A stretch of 8,496 bases of DNA from Kordiimonadaceae bacterium (lineage in GTDB: Bacteria; Pseudomonadota; Alphaproteobacteria; Sphingomonadales; Kordiimonadaceae): the NCBI GenBank assembly GCA_014238195.1, contig JABABO010000083.1:1-8496 (forward strand), given 5' to 3'. The position numbers and the translations under genes were made by a program. This document shows positions 1 through 7,026 of this stretch, piece by piece. The notes beneath the pieces are model-generated. The model worked only from the letters and a program-made list of their open reading frames with translations. It ran no database searches and was not told the origin of the DNA. Positions within the stretch are counted from its first letter, which is position 1, and every line of letters begins with the position of its first letter.

Positions 1-573
1 CAAAAATTTTCTGGTCTACCAGCGCACAAAGTCTGCGGCATGGCGGGCATTTTAGATAGCGCGCGTTTCCGCCATTTTCTTGCTGATGAATTTGATGTAT
101 CGGTCAAAGATGTTACAGCCTTTGTTCTTGGTGGTCACGGTGACACGATGGTGCCGCTCACCCGTTACAGCGCTGTGGCTGGTATTCCGGTACCTGATCT
201 CGTTAAAATGGGGTGGTCTACACAGGAAAAAATTGACAGCATTGTTCAACGGACCCGTGACGGCGGTGCTGAAATCGTTGGTCTTTTAAAAACTGGTTCA
301 GCTTTTTATGCCCCAGCAGAAAGTGCCATTGAAATGGCGATTGCATACTTAAACGATCAAAAACGTTTACTGCCTTGTGCTGCTGCTATGAACGGAGAGT
401 ATGGCTTAAAAGATATGTATGTTGGTGTCCCCACAATCATTGGCGCGGGGGGCATTGAAAAAATTGTAGAAATTGACCTGCAAGGGGAAGAAAAATCTGG
501 CTTTGACCATTCGGTCAATGCTGTGAAAGGTCTTATGGAAGCCTGCCAAGGCATTGATGAGGACTTGAAGTAA
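1..573 (+). CDS. mdh: malate dehydrogenase, LDH-like type (3' part, 5' end outside window)
   Basis: This enzyme interconverts malate and oxaloacetate with NAD in the cytoplasm, a step of the TCA cycle. The reading frame is open from base 1 (first codon CAA), so the window holds the last 190 residues of a protein that is usually about 320 residues long; the NAD-binding Rossmann half is missing only because of the window edge. Visible motifs are GMAGILDSARFR (fragment residues 13-24, with the substrate-binding arginine region), GGHGDTMVPL (44-53, catalytic His at 46) and the C-terminal PTIIGAGGIEKIVEIDL stretch. The Met at base 40 is internal, because homology to the family runs upstream of it. 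It ends at TAA 571-573, directly before a terminator. mdh next to sucCDAB-lpd is a common alphaproteobacterial arrangement. A lactate dehydrogenase is less likely given the context and the SARFR type of motif. Confidence 0.96.
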   Translation, partial: QKFSGLPAHKVCGMAGILDSARFRHFLADEFDVSVKDVTAFVLGGHGDTMVPLTRYSAVAGIPVPDLVKMGWSTQEKIDSIVQRTRDGGAEIVGLLKTGSAFYAPAESAIEMAIAYLNDQKRLLPCAAAMNGEYGLKDMYVGVPTIIGAGGIEKIVEIDLQGEEKSGFDHSVNAVKGLMEACQGIDEDLK

Positions 574-580
574 AAGAAAG

Positions 581-611
581 CGGGGCGCACACAAATGTTG
601 CCCCGTTTTTT
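581..611 (+). terminator. rho-independent terminator of mdh
   Basis: A six-base-pair GC stem (CGGGGC 581-586 with GCCCCG 600-605) encloses a 13-base loop and is followed by six T residues (606-611). It begins 7 bases after the mdh stop codon. The A/G-rich stretch before the stem (575-580) can pair, with two wobbles, with the T run, so the element may also work weakly for transcripts from the other strand. It suggests that mdh transcripts end here at least partly and that sucC has its own promoter. Confidence 0.85.
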
Positions 612-629
612 ATTAACTTTTTTATTAAC
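606..629 (+). repeat. 12-bp perfect tandem direct repeat next to the mdh terminator
   Basis: The 12-base unit TTTTTTATTAAC occurs twice head to tail with no mismatch, at 606-617 and 618-629. The first copy supplies the T run of the mdh terminator, so the second copy places another T6 tract immediately downstream. It looks like a local slippage or tandem duplication. No function is evident; the A/T-rich tract could also act as an upstream element for a sucC promoter. Confidence 0.9.
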
Positions 630-656
630 TGAGGCAGGCTACTCTGCTTCAATCAC

Positions 657-686
657 GCTACCATAATAAAAAGACTAAATGGTAGC
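657..686. promoter_or_regulatory. inverted repeat in the sucC leader, possible operator or leader hairpin
   Basis: GCTACCAT (657-664) and ATGGTAGC (679-686) form a perfect 8-bp inverted repeat with a 14-base A-rich spacer. The half-site centres are 22 bp apart, about two helical turns, which would suit a dimeric DNA-binding protein. The left arm overlaps the only -10-like hexamer I see (CATAAT, 662-667), but no convincing -35 lies 16-18 bp before it. No T run follows, so it is not a terminator. It ends 26 bases before the sucC start. If transcription begins upstream, the same bases would form a leader hairpin. The symmetry is seen directly; the function is inferred. Confidence 0.45.
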
Positions 687-712
687 TACAACAAGAAGAA
701 TTGAGGAAAAAC

Positions 713-1882
713 ATGAATATTCATGAATATCAGGCTAAAGGCCTACTCAAGTCATATGGTGCACCCGTGCTGGAAAGCGGTGTCGCTTATACACCAGCCG
801 AAGCAGTCGATGTGGCAAAAAGCCTGGGTGGTCCAGTATGGGTCGTTAAAGCACAGATCCATGCAGGGGGTCGCGGTAAAGCAGGCGGTGTTAAAGTTGT
901 CAAATCGTTAGACGACGTGGAAGCCGCCGCCAAGGAACTGATCGGCAAAACACTCGTCACGCATCAAACTGGGCCAGAAGGCAAAGAAGTGAAGCGGGTT
1001 TTTGTTGAGGATGGCTGCGCGATTGCAAGCGAATTTTACCTGTCCTTACTTGTTGATCGGGCTTCAAGTCAAATCGCTATTGTCGCTTCGACCGAGGGCG
1101 GCATGGATATCGAGGAAGTTGCCGCAGCAACCCCAGAAAAAATTGCGACAATTACCATCGACCCAGCCACAGGCTTACAAGCCTTTCATTGTCGCCGTGT
1201 TGCATTTGGTCTTGGTCTAAATGGTCAGGCTGCCAAAGAATGTCAAAAAGTTGTCGCAGCGCTTTATAAAACTTTCACTGATCTGGATGCCAGCATGTTA
1301 GAGATCAACCCGCTTGTTCTGACCGAAGATGATCATATGGTGGTTTTGGATGCAAAAATGTCCTTTGATGGCAATGCACTGTTCCGCCACACTGATGTAC
1401 GGGAGCTACGCGACGAAAGCGAAGAAGACCCCAAAGAGATCGAAGCGTCTAAGTATGACCTGAACTATATCAGTTTGGATGGTAGTATCGGCTGTATGGT
1501 GAACGGTGCGGGTCTAGCGATGGCGACTATGGATATCATCAAGCTGAAAGGTGGTTCACCTGCGAACTTCCTTGATGTTGGCGGCGGCGCAACCAAGGAA
1601 CGTGTGACCGAAGCCTTTAAAATTATCCTTTCCGATGATAATGTAGAAGGTATTCTGGTAAACATCTTTGGCGGCATCATGCGCTGCGATGTGATCGCCG
1701 AAGGCGTGGTTGCTGCTGCGCGCGAAGTTGCACTGTCTGTGCCGCTTGTTGTGCGCTTAGAAGGGACGAATGTTGAACTTGGGAAACAGATCATGGCAGA
1801 TAGTGGGTTACCTATCATTGCTGCGGACGATTTAAATGACGCTGCTGAAAAAGTGGTTAAGGCCGTGAAGGAGGCTGCGTAA
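713..1882 (+). CDS. sucC: succinyl-CoA synthetase, beta subunit
   Basis: With SucD this converts succinyl-CoA, phosphate and ADP or GDP to succinate, CoA and ATP or GTP in the TCA cycle. The protein is 389 residues, the usual length. It has an N-terminal ATP-grasp domain (about 1-235) beginning MNIHEYQAK, with Lys46, the GRGKAGG nucleotide loop (53-59), EINP (197-200) and the Mg-binding pair Asn199/Asp213. A C-terminal CoA-ligase domain (about 245-389) carries NGAGLAM, GGGATKERV and NIFGGIMRCD. The start is ATG 713 because the family begins MNIHEYQAK and GAGGA (703-707) sits 5 bases upstream; the in-frame TTG at 701 would add only MRKN and would destroy that spacing. Its stop overlaps the sucD start (TAATG), implying translational coupling and a 1:1 subunit supply. 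Nucleotide specificity (ATP or GTP) cannot be read from the sequence. Confidence 0.98.
   Translation: MNIHEYQAKGLLKSYGAPVLESGVAYTPAEAVDVAKSLGGPVWVVKAQIHAGGRGKAGGVKVVKSLDDVEAAAKELIGKTLVTHQTGPEGKEVKRVFVEDGCAIASEFYLSLLVDRASSQIAIVASTEGGMDIEEVAAATPEKIATITIDPATGLQAFHCRRVAFGLGLNGQAAKECQKVVAALYKTFTDLDASMLEINPLVLTEDDHMVVLDAKMSFDGNALFRHTDVRELRDESEEDPKEIEASKYDLNYISLDGSIGCMVNGAGLAMATMDIIKLKGGSPANFLDVGGGATKERVTEAFKIILSDDNVEGILVNIFGGIMRCDVIAEGVVAAAREVALSVPLVVRLEGTNVELGKQIMADSGLPIIAADDLNDAAEKVVKAVKEAA
1868..1874 (+). promoter_or_regulatory. sucD ribosome binding site inside sucC
   Basis: AAGGAGG, a near-perfect Shine-Dalgarno sequence, lies within the last codons of sucC, 7 bases before the sucD ATG at 1882. 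Together with the one-base stop/start overlap it indicates efficient coupled translation of the two subunits. Confidence 0.85.
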
Positions 1883-2757
1883 TGTCAGTTTTAGTTGGAA
1901 AAGATACAAAAGTTATCTGTCAGGGTTTTACAGGGGCGCAAGGCACTTTTCACTCTGAACAAGCTATTGCCTATGGAACCCGCATGGTTGGCGGGGTCAC
2001 CCCAGGAAAGGGCGGGGCCAAGCACTTAGATCTGCCTGTTTTTGACACCGTAGCAGATGCGCGAGAGGCAACTGATGCCAATGCGTCTGTCATTTACGTG
2101 CCACCGCCTTTTGCAGCGGACGCAATCATGGAAGCCATAGCAGCTGAAATTGAATTGGTTGTCTGTATCACCGAAGGTATTCCTGTATTGGATATGGTCC
2201 GCGTGAAAAAGGCACTGCAAAACAGCAATACGCGGCTTATTGGTCCCAATTGCCCAGGTGTTATAACACCTGGTGAATGTAAAATCGGCATTATGCCAGG
2301 CCATATTCATAAGCCTGGGCGTGTTGGTATCGTGTCGCGTTCTGGTACATTAACATACGAAGCTGTTGCACAAACAACAGCCGCAGGACTTGGTCAAAGC
2401 ACGTGCATTGGCATTGGAGGTGACCCGGTAAACGGTACGAATTTCATCGATTGTTTGGACATGTTCCTTGGCGATGAAAACACCGATAGCATCATCATGA
2501 TTGGTGAAATTGGCGGGTCAGCAGAAGAAGAAGCGGCTGAGTTTTTAAAACAAAACACAGTTAAAAAACCAGTCGCAGGCTTTATTGCTGGCCGCACAGC
2601 ACCACCTGGCCGGACGATGGGCCATGCAGGTGCAATTGTGTCTGGTGGCCAAGGCGGCGCAGAAGATAAAATCGACGCTATGCGCAGTGCAGGTATCATT
2701 GTTTCTGATAGCCCAGCACGCCTTGGCGAAACATTATTGAAGGCCATTAACGGTTAA
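1882..2757 (+). CDS. sucD: succinyl-CoA synthetase, alpha subunit
   Basis: This is the CoA-binding subunit of succinyl-CoA synthetase and carries the histidine that is transiently phosphorylated during catalysis. The protein is 291 residues, normal for the family. The N-terminal CoA-binding Rossmann domain (about 1-125) shows GFTGAQGTFHSEQ (15-27), the VGGVTPGKGG loop (37-45) and CITEG (95-99). The ligase domain begins around GPNCPGVITPGECKIGIMPG (121-140) and contains SRSGTLTYE (152-160), GIGGDPVNGTNF (177-188) and GHAGAIVSGG (247-256), with the phosphohistidine at His248. The ATG at 1882 overlaps the sucC stop and has a strong ribosome binding site. The codons for PGVITPG form a perfect 20-bp palindrome (2254-2273). 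The gene is followed after 44 bases by sucA, so it is very likely in the same operon. Confidence 0.98.
   Translation: MSVLVGKDTKVICQGFTGAQGTFHSEQAIAYGTRMVGGVTPGKGGAKHLDLPVFDTVADAREATDANASVIYVPPPFAADAIMEAIAAEIELVVCITEGIPVLDMVRVKKALQNSNTRLIGPNCPGVITPGECKIGIMPGHIHKPGRVGIVSRSGTLTYEAVAQTTAAGLGQSTCIGIGGDPVNGTNFIDCLDMFLGDENTDSIIMIGEIGGSAEEEAAEFLKQNTVKKPVAGFIAGRTAPPGRTMGHAGAIVSGGQGGAEDKIDAMRSAGIIVSDSPARLGETLLKAING
2254..2273. repeat. perfect 20-bp palindrome inside sucD
   Basis: Each half reads CCAGGTGTTA on its own strand, with no central spacer and no mismatch. It covers the sucD codons for PGVITPG (residues 125-131). In RNA it could form an 8-bp hairpin with a TATA loop. The repeated Pro-Gly pairs of this conserved segment make such symmetry easier to reach, so it may be a by-product of coding. 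It could also be a binding site inside the gene. Confidence 0.9.
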
Positions 2758-2767
2758 TGCCATTAAA

Positions 2768-2804
2768 GGGAGGGCGCGGTGTAACACCCGCGCCGTAAAC
2801 TATG
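2768..2804 (+). promoter_or_regulatory. sucA translation start region: distant Shine-Dalgarno plus spacer hairpin
   Basis: The only purine-rich Shine-Dalgarno-like sequence before sucA is GGGAGG (2768-2773), 28 bases from the ATG at 2802. Between them lies a GC-rich hairpin: GGCGCGG (2773-2779) pairs with CCGCGCC (2788-2794) around an 8-base loop. If its inner six pairs form, the effective distance from Shine-Dalgarno to ATG shrinks to 8 bases, an ordinary spacing. No T run follows the stem, so it is not a terminator. An in-frame TAA at 2796-2798 rules out any longer SucA start. A hairpin that bridges an over-long spacing is known from phage T4 genes; applying it here is inference. Confidence 0.5.
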
Positions 2805-5705
2805 GGTGCAGATCTCGATCAAATCGCGGCCCTAGAAGGGGTATCGCCTGCTTTTGTAGAAACGCTATATGCGAACTACACAGCAGATCCATCAAGCGTG
2901 GACATAGGCTGGCAAACTTACTTTGCTAACTTAGAAAACGCCGTTGAAGCTAAGGGTCCAAGCTGGGCGCGTTCTGATTGGCCGCCAAGGCCTGATGATG
3001 ATTTGACCACGGGCCTTGATGGCAGCGATATGTTCATTGAAGCGGATAGCGGTAAGCCAAAGGGTGCCGCTCTTGCCGCTGAAGATGTCCGCGCTGCAAC
3101 CATTGACAGCATCCGCGCCTTGATGATGGTTCGCACCTACCGTGTGCGTGGGCATTTGATTGCTAATCTTGACCCACTAGGTCTTGAAGACCGTGGTGTG
3201 CACCCTGAGCTGGAGCCTGGCAGTTATGGCTTTACGGAGCAAGACCTAGACCGCCCCATTTTTATAGACGGTGTTTTAGGGCTTGAAACCGCAACCGTGC
3301 GCGAAATCATCGCGATTTTAAAACGCACCTATTGTGGCAGTTTGGGTGTTGAGTTTATGCACATCAATGACCCTGAGGAAAAGTCTTGGATTCAGCGACG
3401 CATTGAAGGGCGTGGTAAAGAAATTGAATTTAGCGACAAAGGCAAACTTGCCATCCTGAATAAGCTCATCGAAGCTGAAGAATTTGAAAAATTTCTGGGT
3501 CGTAAATACACAGGCACGAAACGCTTTGGTCTGGACGGCGCGGAATCAATGGTCCCAGCCCTTGAAGCCGTGCTGAAGACAGGCGGTCAAATGGGGTTGA
3601 AAGAGGTGATATTGGGGATGCCCCATCGAGGGCGGCTGAATGTGCTTGCCAACGTGATGGCAAAACCTTACCGCGCAATTTTTAATGAATTTGCAGGCGG
3701 TTCTTTCAAACCAGACGATGTTCAAGGCTCAGGTGATGTTAAATATCACTTAGGCACTAGCGCGGACCGTGAATTTGATGGCAATAATGTGCATTTATCG
3801 CTAACGGCTAATCCATCCCATCTTGAGGCCGTCAATCCTGTAGTGCTAGGCAAAGTGCGTGCCAAACAACAGCAAAAAAACGATAAGGAACGCAAAGAGG
3901 TTCTATCCTTAACACTGCACGGTGATGCAGCATTTGCAGGCCAAGGCATAGTTGCTGAATGTTTTGCCATGTCTGGTCTACGGGGTTATAATACGGGTGG
4001 TACAGTTCACTTCATTGTTAATAACCAAATTGGTTTTACCACAAGCCCACAGTTTTCGCGGTCTAGCCCGTATCCATCAGATGTTGCTAAAATGGTGCAA
4101 GCGCCAATTTTCCATGTAAATGGCGACGACCCCGAAGCCGTTGTCTTTGCCACAAAAGTTGCCACAGAATTTCGCCAAACATTCAAACGCGATGTTGTGA
4201 TCGACATGATTTGTTATCGCCGATTCGGTCACAACGAATCTGATGAACCATCATTTACTCAGCCACTTATGTATGCTGCTATCAAACAACAAAAAGGCGT
4301 GGTAAAATTATATAGTGACCGTTTAATCGCCGAAGGCTTGCTTTCGGACGGGCAACTGGCATCGATGATCAATGAATTTGTCAGCTACCTGGAAGATGAA
4401 TTTGATGTCGGGCGAGATTATAAAGTTGACGAAGCAGATTGGTTCGGCGGCAAGTGGCAGGGCTTTGGCACAGCGGCGGAAGACCAAGAAGATCGCCGCG
4501 CCGAAACTGGCATCGGTGAAGTTACCTTACGTGAAGTTGGTAATATTCTAACAACGATACCCGATAATTTTAACATGCATCGTACTTTAAAGCGTGTTTT
4601 GGATAACAAAGCCAAAATGTTTGAAAGTGGGGAAGGGATTGACTGGGCGACCGCCGAAGCCTTGGCTTTTGGCACCCTGCAAAAGGAAGGTTACGGCGTA
4701 CGCTTATCAGGGCAAGACTGTGGACGCGGCACATTTAGCCAACGTCATGCTGTGTTTGTTGACCAAAAAACCGAAGCACGACATATCCCCTTAGCGCATG
4801 TCAATGACGAAGCACATTTCGAGGTTCTCGATAGCCCATTATCCGAATATGGTGTTCTTGGTTTTGAATATGGCTATACGCTTGCTGAACCGAATACACT
4901 CACGCTTTGGGAAGCACAATTTGGTGATTTCTCGAACGGTGCACAGATCATGATTGATCAGTTTATATCAAGCGGTGAAGCCAAGTGGCTCAGGATGTCT
5001 GGTCTTGTTATGCTGCTGCCCCACGGATATGAAGGCCAAGGGCCTGAGCACAGCTCGTGCCGATTGGAGCGCTACCTGCAAATGTCGGGCGAAGATAACT
5101 GGCAAGTGGTCAATTGCACGACCCCATCGAACTATTATCATGTATTACGCCGTCAATTGCATCGCAGCTTCCGCAAGCCTTTAGTGGTTGCAACACCTAA
5201 ATCATTGCTTCGCCATAAAAAATGCGTCTCTAAGCTGGAAGAGTTTGGCCCTGGTTCGCAGTTTCACCGGGTTTTATGGGATGATGCTCAATTTGGTGTT
5301 GGGTCTAATTTAACCTTAGAAACAGATGATAAAATCAGCCGCGTGATATTATGTTCTGGCAAGGTTTACTTTGACATGCTTGATGAACGGGATGCGCGCG
5401 GCGACACGGAAACATATCTGCTGCGGGTGGAACAACTTTATCCGTTCCCGCATCATGCGTTGACCAAGGAACTTGCGCGTTTTAAGAATGCCAAGCAGGT
5501 TGTTTGGTGTCAGGAAGAACCGAAAAATCAAGGCTCATGGCATTATATTAATGAACTGATTGAAGGGGTACTCGTGGATATTAATATTAAAGCCAAACGC
5601 CCTTCTTATGTAGGCCGTAAAGCAGGCGCAGCAACGGCAACTGGACTGGCAAGCAAACATGCACATGAACAAAAACAGCTTGTGGATCAAGCTTTAACCC
5701 TTTAA
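2802..5705 (+). CDS. sucA: 2-oxoglutarate dehydrogenase E1 component
   Basis: This thiamine-diphosphate enzyme decarboxylates 2-oxoglutarate and succinylates the lipoyl arm of SucB; it is the first step of the 2-oxoglutarate dehydrogenase complex. The protein is 967 residues, slightly longer than the E. coli enzyme and within the range of alphaproteobacterial ones. Residues 16-44 (FVETLYANY...GWQTYFANL) are the conserved N-terminal segment thought to contact the complex core, followed by a variable acidic/Ala-rich linker (about 46-95). The ThDP part shows GMPHRGRLN (272-280, His275), YHLGTS (315-320), LTANPSHLEAVNP (334-346), GDAAFAGQG (374-382, Asp375) and NNQIGFTT (407-414). The transketolase-like C-terminal part shows SGQDCGRGTFSQRHA (636-650), SEYGVLGFEYG (681-691) and LPHGYEGQGPEHSS (739-752). 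ATG 2802 is the only workable start: an in-frame stop lies just upstream and no plausible start lies soon after. Initiation may depend on a hairpin. All catalytic motifs are intact. Confidence 0.98.
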   Translation: MGADLDQIAALEGVSPAFVETLYANYTADPSSVDIGWQTYFANLENAVEAKGPSWARSDWPPRPDDDLTTGLDGSDMFIEADSGKPKGAALAAEDVRAATIDSIRALMMVRTYRVRGHLIANLDPLGLEDRGVHPELEPGSYGFTEQDLDRPIFIDGVLGLETATVREIIAILKRTYCGSLGVEFMHINDPEEKSWIQRRIEGRGKEIEFSDKGKLAILNKLIEAEEFEKFLGRKYTGTKRFGLDGAESMVPALEAVLKTGGQMGLKEVILGMPHRGRLNVLANVMAKPYRAIFNEFAGGSFKPDDVQGSGDVKYHLGTSADREFDGNNVHLSLTANPSHLEAVNPVVLGKVRAKQQQKNDKERKEVLSLTLHGDAAFAGQGIVAECFAMSGLRGYNTGGTVHFIVNNQIGFTTSPQFSRSSPYPSDVAKMVQAPIFHVNGDDPEAVVFATKVATEFRQTFKRDVVIDMICYRRFGHNESDEPSFTQPLMYAAIKQQKGVVKLYSDRLIAEGLLSDGQLASMINEFVSYLEDEFDVGRDYKVDEADWFGGKWQGFGTAAEDQEDRRAETGIGEVTLREVGNILTTIPDNFNMHRTLKRVLDNKAKMFESGEGIDWATAEALAFGTLQKEGYGVRLSGQDCGRGTFSQRHAVFVDQKTEARHIPLAHVNDEAHFEVLDSPLSEYGVLGFEYGYTLAEPNTLTLWEAQFGDFSNGAQIMIDQFISSGEAKWLRMSGLVMLLPHGYEGQGPEHSSCRLERYLQMSGEDNWQVVNCTTPSNYYHVLRRQLHRSFRKPLVVATPKSLLRHKKCVSKLEEFGPGSQFHRVLWDDAQFGVGSNLTLETDDKISRVILCSGKVYFDMLDERDARGDTETYLLRVEQLYPFPHHALTKELARFKNAKQVVWCQEEPKNQGSWHYINELIEGVLVDINIKAKRPSYVGRKAGAATATGLASKHAHEQKQLVDQALTL

Positions 5706-5711
5706 TTTTTT
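5677..5711 (+). other. weak hairpin plus T run at the sucA 3' end, possible attenuator
   Basis: AGCTTG (5677-5682) and CAAGCT (5688-5693) form a 6-bp stem with a 5-base loop inside the last sucA codons. A run of six T (5706-5711) starts directly after the stop codon, 12 bases beyond the stem. That gap is too long for a standard terminator, so full termination is unlikely. Partial termination or an mRNA processing or decay boundary before sucB is possible. The function is speculative. Confidence 0.2.
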
Positions 5712-5729
5712 GAAGTCTAACATGCAGAA

Positions 5730-5750
5730 CGCGCCTCGCGCGGATAGGAG
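5730..5750 (+). promoter_or_regulatory. sucB ribosome binding site with an adjacent small GC hairpin
   Basis: TAGGAG (5745-5750) lies 9 bases before the GTG start of sucB and is a fair Shine-Dalgarno match. Just upstream, CGCGC (5730-5734) and GCGCG (5738-5742) can form a tight 5-bp stem with loop CTC. It leaves the ribosome binding site free and may keep it unpaired or protect the 5' end of a processed sucB transcript. The role of the hairpin is inferred. Confidence 0.5.
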
Positions 5751-5759
5751 CACATCAAA

Positions 5760-6989
5760 GTGGCTATCGAAGAAATCAAAATCCCACAAATGGGTGAATC
5801 TGTTACCGAAGGAACCATCGGCACATGGCTGAAACAAGTAGGGGAAGCTGTCGCAGTTGATGAGCCTGTCGTTGAAGTGGAAACGGACAAAGTTGCAATG
5901 GAAGTGCCGAGCCCCGTGGCTGGCGTTTTAACGGAACAGCTTGTCGCCGAAGGTGACACCGTTGAGATCGGTACATTGGTTGCTAAAATCGATACAGACG
6001 CAGCGGCAACAACAACTGCGCCTAAAACAGAATCTGTTGCGCCTGCCTCTGCTCCAACAGCAGCCCCAGCAGCAACCCCAGCACCCGCACTGGCAGCAAG
6101 TGCTGATTTGATGCCCATGTCCCCAGCTGTACGTCGAATTGTTGATGATTATCATCTTGATCCAGCCAGCATTAAAGGCACTGGCAAAGATGACCGATTG
6201 ACAAAATCGGATGTCATGAGCGCGATTGATGCAGGCACAGCGCGGACGCTTTCAGTGCCGGTTGCATCAGCCGCCGCCGCACCGACGGGACCGCGTGAAG
6301 AGCGTGTGAAAATGACCCGCCTGCGCAAAGTGATCGCTACCCGTTTGAAGGACGCGCAAAACACGGCAGCCATGCTCACGACATATAACGAAGTGGATAT
6401 GTCAGCGGTCATGGCGGCACGGGCCAAATACAAAGATTTGTTCGCTAAAAAACACAGCATTAAGCTCGGTTTCATGAGCTTTTTTACCCAAGCGTGTTGT
6501 TTAGCACTGAAAGAAATTCCTGCGGTAAATGCCTTTATCGAGGGCGAAGAAATTGTCTACCATAATTATGCTAATATCGGCGTGGCGGTGTCTAGCCCTA
6601 ATGGTCTAGTTGTGCCTGTTCTGAAAGACGCGCAAGATATGTCCTTTGCGGATACAGAACTTACGATCGCTAATTATGGTCGCAAAGCCCGCGATGGCAA
6701 GCTCACCATTGATGAAATGCAAGGCGGCACCTTCACAATATCTAACGGTGGTATTTTTGGCTCGCTGATGTCTAGCCCAATCTTAAATGCCCCACAGTCA
6801 GCTATTCTAGGTATGCATAAAATTCAGGAGCGCCCTATGGCGATGGGGGGGCAAGTTGTGATCCGCCCGATGATGTATTTGGCACTTTCTTATGACCACC
6901 GTATTATTGATGGCCGCGAAGCTGTGACGTTCCTCGTGCGCGTCAAAGATGCCTTAGAAGACCCAACGCGCTTGCTGCTAGATATGTAA
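5760..6989 (+). CDS. sucB: dihydrolipoyllysine-residue succinyltransferase (2-oxoglutarate dehydrogenase E2)
   Basis: SucB is the structural core of the 2-oxoglutarate dehydrogenase complex; it moves the succinyl group from SucA to CoA on a swinging lipoyl arm that Lpd then reoxidises. The protein is 409 residues, the usual length. An N-terminal lipoyl domain (1-79) has the site ETDKVAMEVPSP with the lipoylated Lys44. An Ala/Pro/Thr-rich flexible linker (80-115) leads to the peripheral subunit-binding domain (about 117-155, MSPAVRRIVDDYHLD...GRLTKSD-like), then a second linker (156-178) and the catalytic acyltransferase domain (180-409) ending in SYDHRIIDGREA with active-site His380 and Asp384. 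A single lipoyl domain and the Lys44 context favour SucB over pyruvate dehydrogenase E2. The start is GTG 5760, giving the family-typical MAIEEIKIP; the nearby ATG at 5722 is out of frame. It lies 54 bases after sucA and 34 before the first lpd ATG. Confidence 0.98.
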   Translation: MAIEEIKIPQMGESVTEGTIGTWLKQVGEAVAVDEPVVEVETDKVAMEVPSPVAGVLTEQLVAEGDTVEIGTLVAKIDTDAAATTTAPKTESVAPASAPTAAPAATPAPALAASADLMPMSPAVRRIVDDYHLDPASIKGTGKDDRLTKSDVMSAIDAGTARTLSVPVASAAAAPTGPREERVKMTRLRKVIATRLKDAQNTAAMLTTYNEVDMSAVMAARAKYKDLFAKKHSIKLGFMSFFTQACCLALKEIPAVNAFIEGEEIVYHNYANIGVAVSSPNGLVVPVLKDAQDMSFADTELTIANYGRKARDGKLTIDEMQGGTFTISNGGIFGSLMSSPILNAPQSAILGMHKIQERPMAMGGQVVIRPMMYLALSYDHRIIDGREAVTFLVRVKDALEDPTRLLLDM

Positions 6990-7026
6990 GCCTTAACTGC
7001 CCTTTTAGTTTAAACAGGATACAATG

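Noticed and set aside
40..573. A separate short gene starting at the Met at base 40
   Set aside because: The frame is open to base 1 and the residues before this Met (QKFSGLPAHKVCG) match the malate dehydrogenase family, so it is an internal Met of a gene cut by the window edge.
1465..2747. Minus-strand open frames of about 117 codons opposite sucC and sucD
   Set aside because: They are long only because codon bias on the coding strand removes stops from the antisense frame; both sense genes are intact and fully conserved.
3874..3881. A AAA AAC slippery heptamer in the sucA reading frame, resembling a -1 frameshift site
   Set aside because: The frame phase is right, but the shifted frame meets TAA (3884-3886) after one codon, I see no strong downstream stem, and the segment is an ordinary Lys/Asn stretch; the truncated product would lose most of the enzyme.
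5717..6155. Minus-strand open frames opposite the start of sucB, rich in Ala, Ser and Cys
   Set aside because: They mirror the Ala/Pro-rich linker codons of SucB, show no recognisable protein motif, and have no sign of a ribosome binding site or promoter.
6845..6851. Run of seven G in sucB, a possible phase-variation tract
   Set aside because: It encodes the normal Met-Gly-Gly of the catalytic domain, is short, and switching off a core TCA enzyme makes no biological sense.
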